Origin: Hawksworthiomyces lignivorus
Lineage: Eukaryota; Ascomycota; Sordariomycetes; Ophiostomatales; Ophiostomataceae
Length of the DNA stretch: 64,000 nucleotides
Direction: 5' to 3'
NCBI GenBank assembly: GCA_002917075.1
Contig: NTMA01000002.1
Span: forward strand, 496,001-560,000
Below the pieces are notes generated by a model that saw only the letters and a program-made list of their open reading frames with translations, was not told the DNA's origin and ran no database searches. Positions 1 to 12,542 of the stretch are shown in pieces; position 1 is the stretch's first letter; each line of letters begins with the position of its first letter. A program made the position numbers and the translations under genes.

Positions 1-2073
1 AAACAAAAAGAAAGGCATTGCCTCTTCCTTTTTGTAAGAGGAGCTATGGTAAAAAACGGCCGAGCATACAACCCGGGAATTTGAATTCTCAGTTATTTGA
101 TTTTCTTATATGCTGCTCTTTCACAGCCTCCCTTTTAATAACGGCAGCTCGCTTTTATCCGTACCAGAAGAGTAATACCAGGTTTCTGATATCCCAATAA
201 CCATTCGCCTTTGGCAAGACCGTACGGGTAAAGACAGAATACCCGGGAGAGCAGAATGCACATCGAGACAATGAGATGTTCTTTTTTCTATTTCCCTCTC
301 TCGCAAAACCAGACGAACTTGACAAAAAAGGTGACCCGTGGTCTGCTCTGCTGATGATCCTTCTACGACCAGAACCGACAGGGTAAAAGTGTGGAACAAC
401 AATCGCCAAGGCATCCTATAAGTGAAGCATAGAGTAATAGATTGTGAAGCCTCGTCCACAGCAACGACAACTCTACGAGAGCCAAGTATTGGCATGGAAA
501 TGGAGGGTGAAAAAGGAAAAAGGAAAAAGGAAAAAGCCCTCTGGTAAAAGAAGGGAAAGTGGATGGAAGGAACAAAGAACAAAAAAATTTTAGACGGCAG
601 ACGATAGAGAGAGAATTACAAAAAGCATGATATCGACGTTGACGATGTCTGTGTCTCTCTTTGTTGAGACTTCATTGTATTCCAATATCATACCACTGCA
701 AGCCTTGACAATGCTGAACAGCTTCTAAAAAGGGGGGATCGACGGCACATTGACATAGATTGGCCCTAAACGGAATACTACACCACGCAGGGTTATGATT
801 ATATGGCCATGGGCTCTTTTGCAAGAATGCACTCTTTTCATGGATGGGCTACATTTATGTCATCAAATCTGTCGAGTTCGCGGCCAGTTCACTTCCCCTG
901 CTTCTGGTTTGGAGAATAGAAGACTGGTGGTTTACGACGTACTTTTGTTGATATGGTTTCTCTCTGCACGGAAAAGGACACAAGCTTGAGTTCGGGGCGC
1001 ATCTATACCTTTCTTCGCAATTCGCGTGTCCATTCTGGGCCTCCAGGTTGTCGCACTGTTTCCCTTTTTGCTTTCTATCTGAGTATCTTGCTTCCTTTGG
1101 GGTTACGCTTGGCAGAATTATATGTCTCTGCGTCTTTTACTTATTCCGTTCTTGCATCTTCTAACATCATGCACTACGAGGGAGGCATAGCCCTTTCCCG
1201 CTCATCTGGCGACTTTTTAGCGTTCCTTTTGTATTTTCTTCATCAAAAGAAGGATATGGAGTAGCCTTTAAAGGGCAGCAGTCTCTTGGCTCATCCAAGA
1301 AATTGGGTTTCTGGGATTGCTTGCTGTGAGCAGTCCTGCATGAATGATGCGCCGACGTTATGCTTTAAGGCGGGAGGAATGGAATGAGGGTGTGAGACTG
1401 ACCACTGAACAAAAGGTTCAGTACCTAGGCAAAAGAGCCGCAAAATGGGGCATGGGTCCGCCGCAGCCCTGTCTAAGACCCTCTGACAAGCCCTGCTCTG
1501 GCTCACTGTTATTAATTCTCTTCCGTCGCAGTCTCACAAGCGTGCCAAGCAGCCCGCTTTCGCCCGTGCTTCTGGGCCTCATAATCATGCTTTCCTTCAC
1601 AAGAGCCGGATCTTCCTTGTCTAATCGCCACTGCCACGGATGGCATATCTATTGCACATCCGCTGTGATAGTGTAGATCAACGATCAAGGAATTCATACT
1701 TATGGCGAGAATCCTTTTGGGATCTCAAGGAATGTTTCATCCACCTCTTATTTGAAAGAGAAAAAAAAAAATCTTATGACAGGCGACGCAATATATCTTT
1801 TTGCAATTACTATTGGGAAGTCCATATGCCCAATACTCGCTCCTCTGCTGCGCGTCTTCGAACTTGCTTCGCCATGTTTTGTTGCTGGATTCGGATGTGA
1901 AGTAAGCGTCCGAGTAGACTTAGGGCAGTGATAGCAAAAACCTGTGACGGTTAGACAAGCTGTGCGGCAAATCAACAATTCTTTTGATTTGAGATAGGAA
2001 TATATTCTAAAAAAAAAAAATTACAAAAAAGCAAGATCTATTATGACACAGCAAAAAAATTAATATCTTGAAG
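1..2073. other. gene-free left edge
   Basis: No reading frame here has recognisable domains, fungal codon bias or a convincing spliced structure; the open frames are short and of random composition. A short purine-rich 7-base repeat (aaaaagg units) lies near 510–536. Nothing else is supported. Confidence 0.6.
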
Positions 2074-2145
2074 CTCCGATACGGGGAATCGAACCCCGAG
2101 CTCGACGGTGAGAGCGTCGGATGTTAGCCATTACACCATATCGGA
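2074..2145 (-). tRNA. tRNA-Glu (anticodon CTC)
   Basis: Read on the minus strand, this 72-nt segment folds as a complete cloverleaf. A 7-bp acceptor stem pairs 2139–2145 with 2075–2081, and G is the discriminator base (2074). The D-arm is of the usual eukaryotic Glu type. The anticodon stem is 2103–2107/2115–2119, with loop 2108–2114 and anticodon CTC at 2110–2112. The T-arm carries the GGTTCGATTCC core. There is no intron. It decodes GAG, and the overall sequence matches fungal tRNA-Glu. A T-rich stretch just downstream on its own strand (A-rich on +, 2052–2059) could serve as the Pol III terminator. Confidence 0.95.
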
Positions 2146-5100
2146 TATTATTGGTGGATTGGTTGATGCCAAAACTCGCACACTGATCGGTCACAAAAAT
2201 GCTAATGCGAAAAAGCCGAATTGACTCTGGAGACCACTCATTTCCAAGTAGATGCCATAAACAGGATCGATTGCAAGAGACAAACAAAACAGAGGACGCA
2301 GGCAAACACAGACAGAAACCATCACTCCTTGCGACTCTCTTACGTCCGATTTTCGGATGCATGATCAAGCCCTTGCGTAAACGGCTTGGAGCAATGTGAT
2401 CAAATCCCTACGATAGCAAATGCGGCCTTGCTTGTGCACAGATGTATCTTTCGCTAGGTTGATCGGACACACAGACTTCAGCAAGACTACGTATGCATGA
2501 CAAGACCACAGGAAAGAGAGAAAACAGAAAGCAGAATCGCTCTGGGGGGGTGAAAGAGGCTTGTGCGCTGACGCAGAAGATGTGCCGCCCATTGTCATTC
2601 AGAAGCACAAGTAGTCTGCGCAGACACGCATCATGATCTGCGTGCCAAACCTGGCAAAAAGTTTATTTGGTTCTCCACTCACCACGAGGCTTTCCGTTCT
2701 ACTCTGTGCCTTCTCTGAGACATTGTCTTAGCTATATTTTAAGGCGTAGGCGTGGCGAGTTGTAGACATGTATTTTCGTCACCGTTGCAAGTGTGGTGGC
2801 ATGCAATGCAGAATTTTGGAAGAAGTATCCCACAGCCTATTCTCGCGGCTGGTTGGACTGCGCAAAAAAAGAACATGTATTAATAGGAAACTGTGCCGTA
2901 GAAGTCGGCAAATAGCCGCCGCATCATGCATGTTTGGTTGACATCAAAAGGGCTTTGCATATGCCTTCCCAACCCCCTCTTGTGAGGTGCTTGTACAACT
3001 TTGTGGCTACCACGAAAAACTACATGAAAGTGCCATTTTTTTTTTTGCCGAAGATACAGATGCTGGCTTCTCTGCTTTCTTTTTCTACAGAGTGAATCGT
3101 TTTAGCAAATGAATCACACATACTTATCTTTCTTTTTAGTATCTCCTCTTTCTCGGCCAAGCTGCAATAGAAGTGGTTGGTCGTTGTGACCCGCTACAGA
3201 TGTTGCAGGTGTTCTGCATGTCGAGGTTGCATAGCTGCATGCATGTGTGTCTCTGTTGATTGTACTCTTGTTCTTCGCTGTATCATGTGGCGGGAAGTAG
3301 AGTAATAGTAAATATGTTTATTCGAAAGAGAATTAGGCCTTTTTTGTCTTTCTTTCTTTATTAACTCTTTCAGGTTTCCGTGTTTACGTCTCTATAATCA
3401 TCTACAGAACTTTCCGCTGACCCTCCTTTCTTTTGGGTTGGCGGATCGCGGAACCACCGACTCTTGCAATTCCGCCCCAAGAATAGAACTGAGCGGGAAT
3501 GGGTCAGATCTAAGAGCGACTACGCAGTGACTTATTGCATATATGATATGGCAGTAGGCGAATGTCGTACCGTCTTTATTTTTGTTCACTGGAACCGTCA
3601 ATGAGAACCGGGATTTTTAAAAGCGTGGGAGGCCCATCCCAGCTGTCCTACTCTGCCAAAATTGCCCTGCAAGATACACCTGCAGTGAGAAGACAATCCA
3701 CTCGGTCTGCATCACCTATGAGCTGGCTGCATGATACAGTGATGATCTTTCTGCATGCTAGTAAATTCTCCTGATATATAAAAAAGCGGTCCTCAATGGC
3801 CCTATGGTGTTCGCCATTGCTCGTGTGTATGCACCTGATGGTGCGAGTATGTTGTACTTGTATGTAGGCTTATGCTGTTCCCCGCGAAAACCTGCCGCAC
3901 GCACCAACCACCCTCCACCAGCGGCTCTTAACTCGCCACAGGCAGCCCGTAGGAATAAAAAGCATGTCCAAAAATATCTTTTCTTGCACGATACTTGGAT
4001 ATTGCCTCAACACCTGCCACGGCAGAGCTGCACGTGCAGCGTCCTTCATATTACGTGAGAAGGCCAATTGTCCAGTGAATGCTCTGCTCAGGTCACCAAC
4101 CCAGCAAGCCCCCAGCGCTTATTTTTACAGCGCTATATTCTTTATTTTTCAATTCTCCATCCGGCAGTTTGACGATATCGCATGGGCCATCCCGTTTCCC
4201 TATTTTTGGTAATTCTGGTTTACTCTCATTTACACGCAGCGCTTCTGTTCTGGAACCTTAGGCGAGCCGTGTGCTGTCCTTCTTTTACCTATTGATAGAG
4301 ACGGCTTGGTGTGATACAGTCGTATTCTAGGATACGATGATGGCGTTTTTCGAGTCTTAGTACGAGTATGCAGCTGTATTCATTCATAAGCTACGACGTA
4401 CTGTATTCGCAAAATCCTTTGCGCTGTCGCACGGTACCGTGGCGAGAGGCAAGACAAAAGCCAAAATTAGTGCACATCATCCTTAGTTTGCCACACCTTG
4501 AGTAGTCGCGGGATGGGATGAATCACGTCAACGGATCGAAGGACCGGCGTACGGTCTTGCCCGCCATGGATAACGGGGAGCAGTGCATGTGGAGGCAAAT
4601 ACACGAGCTAATACACCACACATAGCTAGGGACTTCCCTGTTGCAAAAAGCAGCAGTCAGCATGTTCAGACCAAAAACAGCTCGTGTCATCCCTCTTGGA
4701 TGCCCAGAAGTATTGTCGTATGTAGTCGTATATGCACCGAGTCGGGGTTTAGATGTCCAGTAGAGAAAAAAAGAACCAGAGATCCTTGTGGCAAAAACAA
4801 AGAAAATACTCTCAATATACGTTACAGAAGTGGCTCTCCCCTAATAATGCAGAGTATCATTGTTGTCAGGGTCTTGTTTCGTTTCAAAGATGGAGCGGAG
4901 TCAAAAAAGGGAAATATTTTCTTCAAAACAGAGACATCGTCAGAAGAAAAACAGCCAACCTAATTTCCGACCAGCCAATGGTGGCAGCGCAACGCCCCAA
5001 ACGGGACCACAAGTCATTTTACTTTCAAGGACCAGGCAGAACCTTGGCCGCTTTTCGACTCTGGCGTGAAGCGCACTATACGTACTGCGCTATACCAGCC

Positions 5101-8100
5101 ACCCCATGTCCCCGACCCATGGCGCGACCTGCGTTGCGACCTTCTCTGACAGTTTTCCACTCCGTTCTACGGGCAGAAAGATACGAAGTATATGAATGCC
5201 TCTGCACCAAAAATAATGCTCGGTAACAACATTGACCAGGGCCAATCTTTTCAAGCCCTGCCTGGGGTGTTGTGAATATTCGCGTGCAGAGCTTCGTTTT
5301 TTCCTTTCTTTCTCTCTCTCATCGTCATAATATGCTCTGATCTCCTGTCATCCTTTCAGAGAGACTAGAATATGCACCAGCTTTGACAGAACTTTACCCA
5401 CTCTGTACTGGCTTGTAGTATTGGTTGGCATGAGAAAATGCAAGTAGGCAAGTCGAGGACAAGACTGCACATAAGTTGCATTATTTTCGGATAAAGCGTG
5501 CAATTGCATATCGCTTCGGCAACCCAGTTAGGTCCGTTCGCAGCTACTATCATTTCAGGCAGGAGAGCGACTGTTATTGTGGCTCTGCTCGGGTTTCCAT
5601 CCGGTGGAGCAAGGAAACGCGTAGCAAAAACACTTTGAATGCCCTGTCCTTGCAATGGGGAGATCATTCCGTAGGTGTTCTACACGCTCCGTTGCCTGAA
5701 GCTTTTGTCGGGTGGCGGGCTTGCCTCTGCGTACGACGTACAGCTACAGTAGAGCAGATCGTCGTGATAGAGAATATTGAGACAAAACCGAAGTTCCTAG
5801 CTCGGGGCGAGCTTCTTGTTCTGAACGTATCTATGTAGCAAACTGAAGGTGGAATCATTTCTGTGGGCATGATTCTAAGGCGATATGTCCTGTGCTCGCC
5901 AACTGCCGAGTAAGTTTGGCAGATGCGCAGTGCTCTAGTAGAAGCATCAGTGGCCTGGACTCGTGCTGCAGAGTGCGCATAGCTTTGCTCGCTGGTTTCT
6001 CTGTGCATGCTCAGCAGCTGAACTTTCAATATAGAGTACAAATATGCAGTGTTGTTTACAACGCCATGTGTTTGTTGCGCTGGGTAAGTACAACGACCGG
6101 GCGTGCGGCAATATGTGTTAGCTAAGACACCCACAGACAGAGCCGATGTACGTATTGTTTTATTCGTATACCCCTCAAGGACGTATTCTTGATACCGGCA
6201 AAATTGATATTCAACAAACACAGACACGGGCGGCTCAACAACGTGCAGATATTCAAACAGGAGAAACGGGTTAGATACAGAAACGGAGATGCTGGAGGGA
6301 GCAAAGAACAAAGAAACCAAAAAAAAAGAGGTCAAAGAGAAACAGATCGTCGTGTGAAAAGAGAGCCTCTTGTGCTCGTATCGGCGCCTCATGTTCCAAG
6401 CGTGGCTGTTGGCTTGTGTCTTGGTCTCAATGTTGTATGCCTTGTTCGCTACATATGTTATTCTCCAACGGCGCCCGAGATATTGCGTACGACTAGTTGG
6501 GTGGAAGTGATTTGTGATGAGTTGTAACTCTATCAACTTCACACGTATCTTACACTGTTTTCTGGCGCGTTCCCTTTTCTGCCAACACTTATCTGTACGT
6601 GAAGTACATACATCGAGCTTGTAGATGCTGCCCTAACTCTTCGTAGGACGCTAATGAAGAGAGCCATTCGCGCGTTAGGTTGCGAACTACGGATTAAGGC
6701 TTGTTTACTTGCAGATGCAGTTGCCATAGCCTACGACTACAGGCAAACGACAAGACACTATTTTAGTAAGTTTGTCGTGGTACATGGCCAGTGTTTGCCT
6801 TGTTGGGTTCCTGGCCAGGCTACTCGTACGTATTTTTCGTTGTTTTCGCTGCTCTATGTATTGCCCACCCTGCCTAACATTCAACTGTCCTTTCCCCTTC
6901 GGGCTAGCGTCCGCGATGCAACAACACTGACCCTTGCATACATCTCGAGGTACCTGCGATACATTCGTGGTGCGTCTGCGCATCCTGACCGGGGGGGGGG
7001 GGGCAATGCTTAGAGAATAGCGGGAGGGGAGAAAAGAGGGACTTCTTCTCCCAGGTAATCTCTCTCCTGTGGCATCCTGGCCATCCTTGCTGCCCTCGTT
7101 GTATCGCGTCCTCTCTGACAGACATTCGCTCTCTGCAGGAGAAGGTTGTATCTTTTGGTCTCCCACCCATCCGTTCCTCTCTCTCTCTCTCTCTGTTTTC
7201 GCACTCCCTCACCTCTACTTCTCTTTTCCCTCTTTTCCTTTCCTTTCCCTCTTCCTTTCTCTCAAGCAAACTGTCGACAGTCCTTTTTGCAATTCCCTTT
7301 CTGGGGAGAAAACGCACGCTCATTTGCTTCCCTTTTCTCCCTTTTTCACCCTTCTCTTTTTTTCACTCTTTCGTTCGTTTTTCTGTAGTGCTTCTCTTCC
7401 TTTGAGAGGATCTCTCGGGATTCTTTCTCTTGTTTTTAATAATTCTTATTTCCTTTTTGCCTTTTTCCCCTTTCAGATTCTTTGATTGTCCTTTTCCCAA
7501 TTCAGCTCACCACACGCCCCCCCTTTTTCTTCGCCAGCAGATACGCCAAATTACACTGCAACAGAGGAAAACCACTTGCAGCTGGTCTTTTCCTGTACGG
7601 GCTCCATCTCTGGCGTCTTTTTTCGGCCTCGCTCCCGTTCGTGTTCCTCTATCGTCTTGGTTACTTCCAGCGATTTCAATATCCACGAACCAGTCGTGCA
7701 GAAAGTGAGGTGCCGCTGCAACATCACGTTGAAAAACAAAGTCGACGGCCTAGTCAATCGAGACCAACTGGAGAGCAACTTGCATAGGAAGTCAACGCTA
7801 TTCTGCAATTTTTGTCTTGCATTGATCCACCGCAATACTTCCGGGTCTTCCCCTTCGAAAGGTGCCAGCAATAAAATCGCAGTTTGACAAAAACAAATCG
7901 ACTCAGTTGGACGGCAAGCAGCGCAGCACAAACAAATCCAGATAGGTAAGGAAAGGATCTCAACTCATTCTCAAATCATCTCTCGTCCTCCCGCTCTTCT
8001 CTCTCTCTCCCGCTTCTTAATAGATCCCAAGAGGAACAACCGCGCCTCCCGTTCCTGATTCCGCCCGTCATTGTCTCCCACACCACCCTCGTCTTGGCCT

Positions 8101-8830
8101 GTTCCTATTTTGGACTATTTTTGCCCTGTAGTCTTCTGCCGCTTATTTTCACAAATAAGCTAAGCTATTCCTGCGCCTACTCGTGCTGCTCAATTCCCAC
8201 CTCGCCAATTTCTTTATTTTACTGTCCTCCACACCACCCTGGTCCGTTGACCTTCACTCTCATCCCCCCTTTCCCTTTTCATTCACCTTTTCTTTTAATC
8301 CCTCTTCCCCTTTGTCGACATTTCTTTTCTCTCCTCTCGGTGCAGAGCAGCTCGGATTGAAGCTCGTCGCCCATCGACTGACATGACATAGCTGAGCTTG
8401 TTGGGGCCATTTAGAGGAAAAAACGATCTGGGCATCGCACGCCAGTGAAGGACGCGTGCCAAATCGGCAAGGATTTGGACGGCACCAGGACGTTTCACGA
8501 CGCGCCAGCAGCTGTCAGTCTCCAATTTGAGATCTGATCGGTGGCGTGAAAGACGCTTGCTTTCGACAACTATCTTCTCTTTGGACAGGAGCGACGATGT
8601 TCACGCCGCCTCAATAAAGCAATTGCTCTCGACTGTTGTCTTTCAGTGTTTTTGTATCGCCACAACGTGCGTGCTGTTACTATCGGTCGCGCCATTCGCT
8701 TCGGAAGAGAATAGAGCACGAGCTGCGAAAAACGAATGATCGAGTAACGGAATTCGAAAGATACGATATTCTTGCCAGCCTCATACGAAACTAAGTTGGT
8801 GAGCAGGTTTTCTACCTGTGTTGAGTCGCC
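2146..8830. other. long gene-poor region upstream of the SH3 gene
   Basis: Nearly 6.7 kb without a supported gene. The longest open frame (minus strand, 5664–6542, 292 codons) has random composition and no recognised domain. A 13-G run sits at 6991–7003. From about 7160 to 7500 and again around 8200–8340 the + strand is strongly pyrimidine-rich, with CT and CTTT stretches. This is typical of fungal promoters and leaders, so the last 1–1.5 kb is probably promoter and 5' leader of the downstream SH3 gene. Confidence 0.5.
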
Positions 8831-10689
8831 ATGTCGGATTGTATTTCTTTGCAGGGCTCGACCCATTGCCCGGCCTTTCAGTCATCGTCAATATCGCCGT
8901 CGGCTGCAGTTGGTCAATAGTATGTCTAGCGACTTTTCCTCTCTTCACATATAGGCGTGTTACTATATCAAGATGCCAAGAGACTGACATTTTTGAATCA
9001 GTGATTTCCTCAAATTCGTTTCTGACAGAGCGAGCTTTGACTCTGCACTGGCTTCATACGTTCAAACTTCATTCATACAAGAGCAGTACGTTCTGATTTC
9101 GTCTTAGAAAGACTGCATACACTTTCTGCTAGACTTGCTAACATGATCCATCTAGATTCGTATCCCGCATTGGGTGCCAAAAGGTGGATTTGTCAAACAC
9201 ATCTGAGATTTATCCACGATTCTTGATCAGTACCATATGCAGTGCTATTGTTCAGTCTTCAGCTACAGCTTGCAACTTAGCACCTGCCGATGCTAAGCCG
9301 CTCTGCGCAGATACGTGTGCAGAGTACGCCGAAAGTGAACTGTATATTGTGGAGGACAGCGCTCTTTGCTCGGCTCCCAGCTCCGATGCTATGAAGTTCA
9401 TCAGGTCTGATTTCACCATCTGCGCTTCTCCCGACAATGCACTATCGAGCGCTGAGTGCATTTCAGGCAGCACCAACGAGCCTGACAACTGCGGCTATGG
9501 AAACAGCACCATCGGTCTCTGCTCTTACTGCGCATCAGGCGGCATCAACTCAACAGACACTTGCTGTTACAATTCTAACGCACAGAACCGGTGTGCTGGA
9601 GTGGTCTTACCTACCATTACGTCAACCGTAACTTTCTCTACCATAACACCATCAGCTACTGCTTCGGGCAATTCTACAGCCGGAGCCGGAGCCGGAGCGG
9701 TTACCCGCAACGGACTCTCTGGAGGTGCAATTGCTGGTATTGTTGTTGGCTCCGTGGCTGGTGTTGCTTTGCTTGCTGGCTTGCTCTTTTTGGCCATCGT
9801 GGCCTTGCGGCGACGACGCACCGGTAGCCAGAATGGCAGCATTTTTAACCAACCTTCACCCGCTCGGAAGGGACCTGCAATGTCTCAAACCGCTGGCTCT
9901 TCCTCGCAAGGAAACCAGCCGTTTGAAGTCGTTCCTGGTGGTCGCATCGCGCGGATGTCAGCATTGGAGGGTGCACATGACGGTGGCGATTCACCTACCC
10001 CTCCTGGCCGCGGAGCTTCAGCTGGTGCCGCTGCTGCCGGTGCCGTTGCCGGCTATGCTCTTGCCAGCTCCAGCAGACGGCGAGGAGGCGACGACCACTC
10101 ATCATCTGATGGCTACAATGATAGCCCGGATTCGGAAAACAGAACGGGCATTCTCCGACCACCGCCGACGACCTTGCGTAGGAATGGATCCCTATCTAGT
10201 GGATCTGTTCTGGCAGGCGAAGATCCTCAGTCGCCATCCAGCGCCGGCGGCATGTCTTCGCCGCAGGCTATCGCTAGCCAACAATCTGAACAGTTGCCCT
10301 TCTTCAAAGACTATTATTCCCAAGATGACATTCACCCCGGAGACCGCGTTGCTGTTCTTTGGGCGTACCAACCTCGCGCTGCTGACGAGTTTGCCCTCGA
10401 GCGCAGCGACATGCTTAAGGTTGTCGGCATCTGGGATGACGGCTGGGCAACCGGCGTGATGATGGATGAGCGCGCCGAGGAATGGGAGGCTAGACGACAG
10501 GCGCAGCGGGACAGCGGTGTTTCCAACACATCCGGTCGCGGCCGTGATATTTCTCCTGCTGTCAGCGGCGAGATCAAGGCTTTCCCGCTGGTCTGTGTTT
10601 GCCTTCCAGAACACTGGAGGAAGACGATCGAAGGCGACAGTTCCACTGAGACAGCATCAAGCGCATACCCAGGAGCGCATGGACAATAA
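8831..10689 (+). CDS. membrane-anchored SH3-domain protein with Cys-rich ectodomain
   Basis: Three exons: 8831–8919, 9002–9085 and 9156–10689, giving 568 aa. Intron 1 is gtatgt…cag and intron 2 is gtacgt…tag with a TTGCTAAC branch point; both fit the frame exactly. The protein has a short N-terminus with no clear signal peptide. A roughly 200-residue domain follows, rich in Cys, Ser and Asn with N-glycosylation sequons, then a Ser/Thr-rich stalk. One hydrophobic helix lies at about 248–276 (Gly/Ala/Val/Leu), ending in a basic RRRR stop-transfer. The low-complexity cytoplasmic part ends in an SH3 domain at about 455–545 (ALYDY-like WAYQPRAADE, then WDDGWATG). The family is conserved in filamentous ascomycetes and resembles yeast Fus1-type proteins in layout; its exact role is unknown. 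It is probably a cell-surface adaptor recruiting proline-rich partners. Without splicing, only a fragment starting inside exon 3 would be predicted. Confidence 0.85.
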
Positions 10690-12542
10690 GTTTTGCAGAT
10701 TAGGTCTTCATATAGAACAAGTCCTTTTTCTGTCGCTCCTTGAATGATGTCTCATGAATTCTGTTCTGCTGTCTGCATGGTTTCCTTCGGCTTGGCGTTT
10801 GGTGCCTTTGGCTCCCCTTCATATTTACACCTCTTTCATTCTTACTCTCCTTTGTTATTTCTTTTCCGACAAGCTACGCAGCGTTCTCATGGCGTCTACT
10901 TGTGTATCTTCTCACGACTGTTTTTCAACTGGATTTTCCCTTGACCGACTAGCTACGGCGCATAGACACGACCCGAAGCTCTTTATTCTTTTTTTATTTT
11001 GCATTCTCGCTACGATAAAGCCTAATGTCTCCACTTCTCGACAACCCTTTTAATCTATTTGAGCATTCATATCTTCTCTCGCCGGTTTCCTCTAGGCAGA
11101 GTCGAGATCATGCTGCAAATACCCCCCCGGACAAGTTAATGGTGGTTAATGCGTCTACAAAACGCGCTCCCATGTGGTTCAGAAGCCACCAACCAAATAA
11201 TCTCGAAACTCAATTTTTATTTCGATGTCTTTCTCATTATACCCAGGTCACCATAAAAGGGGACACAAGGTCTTTCAGGCGGATAGTTTGAGGAGAGCTT
11301 CTACAATGTAATCATTGTAGCCTTTTTTTTATGTTTTCATTAGTTCTAAGTGTTCTAGATGAGCAGGGAGTTTGCGTATCCACATGTGGGAAGAGGCGGA
11401 TGGATACAGTAGGGGGAAAAGGGAGAGAGCGATAGATGGAGCGAGCAGCAAAATGGATTTATTTCGTGGTATTACAGATTCGCTTCGAGTAAAATCAACT
11501 CTCACTCGCTGTTGAGAATTGCCTTGCTGTGCGTGTTGCCCCTAAACGATTATCCACTACATTAGTATTCATTTTCCTATTCCACTTCTATACGCGTAGT
11601 ACTTTGAAGTTCATACCCGCTTCATAGCTTCATGTGCCATACGGAAGGATGCTATTAGTCTTTTAGTCTGTGCGTCTGCGACTCGTAGTGGGCTTGAAGC
11701 ATAGCGTCTTAGTTTCACAGCGCACGGTATGAAACTTTCGAGTGCGTAAGCTTTTTCTCTTCGTGACTTGCCCCCTTTTCTCCAGATTTCTCCGACTCTT
11801 TGATACGAATGGGATGAATTTGGGATCGGACTTTTAAACAAGAGTCGAAAGGGGCCAGGACCGACGGCAATATCAATGAAACAAACACAGCCAACCCCTG
11901 CATGTCAGTTACAAGATGCATAGTACGTAGCGCTTTCTCAAAAATGAAAATATGATTTAATGCTTGGATATTATTAGCAGCCATTGGCACTACATTGAAT
12001 TAGCAGAGTCCCATTTGACTAATACACTGCACATGCGGGAAATGGATCATTCTTGGGATGGGCGTCGTGAAGACGGCGTGTGATAAGACATATCACGTGA
12101 TGATATACATATTAAGAGTTATCTTATCGTTCCATGTGACGATGAAGTAAGACGTCAAGCATGTCTTAACGCGGTGAACATACTCGAAAGCTCCAACGTT
12201 ACCTCCCAACCCCCACAACACAACAGCAGCCAGGAACACGAATGACCTGCCCAGCGAGCAGCAGTATCGGACAGTCAATAAAAATTTCGGAAAAGCACGA
12301 TATCTACTTTTTAAAGACAACCCAAATGCTCCTCATCTAAACAACATGCGCCTTCTCCATGCCATGTTCCTGCGTAGGCAACAATAAGGAAGCTGCAGGA
12401 GAGCTACCGAGAAGCTTTCCCCCTCCCCCACCGCTCATCATTTGGAGACTCTTCTACCGGCAGCGCTAGGGAGACTGACAGAGGGAGACGGCTAAATCAA
12501 CGCGTGTATACGGATACCCGAGCCTGACTTATATACCGGAAG
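10690..12542. other. intergenic, SH3 gene to VPS15
   Basis: Contains the 3' region of the SH3 gene and the promoter and leader of VPS15. No coding frame with support was seen. The last 150 bases before the VPS15 start hold C-rich and mixed sequence, with a TATA-like atata about 10 bases from the ATG that is too close to be a TATA box. Confidence 0.6.

Noticed and set aside
5664..6542. 292-codon minus-strand frame in the gene-poor left region
   Set aside because: Random composition, no domain, no codon bias and no splice context; treated as chance.
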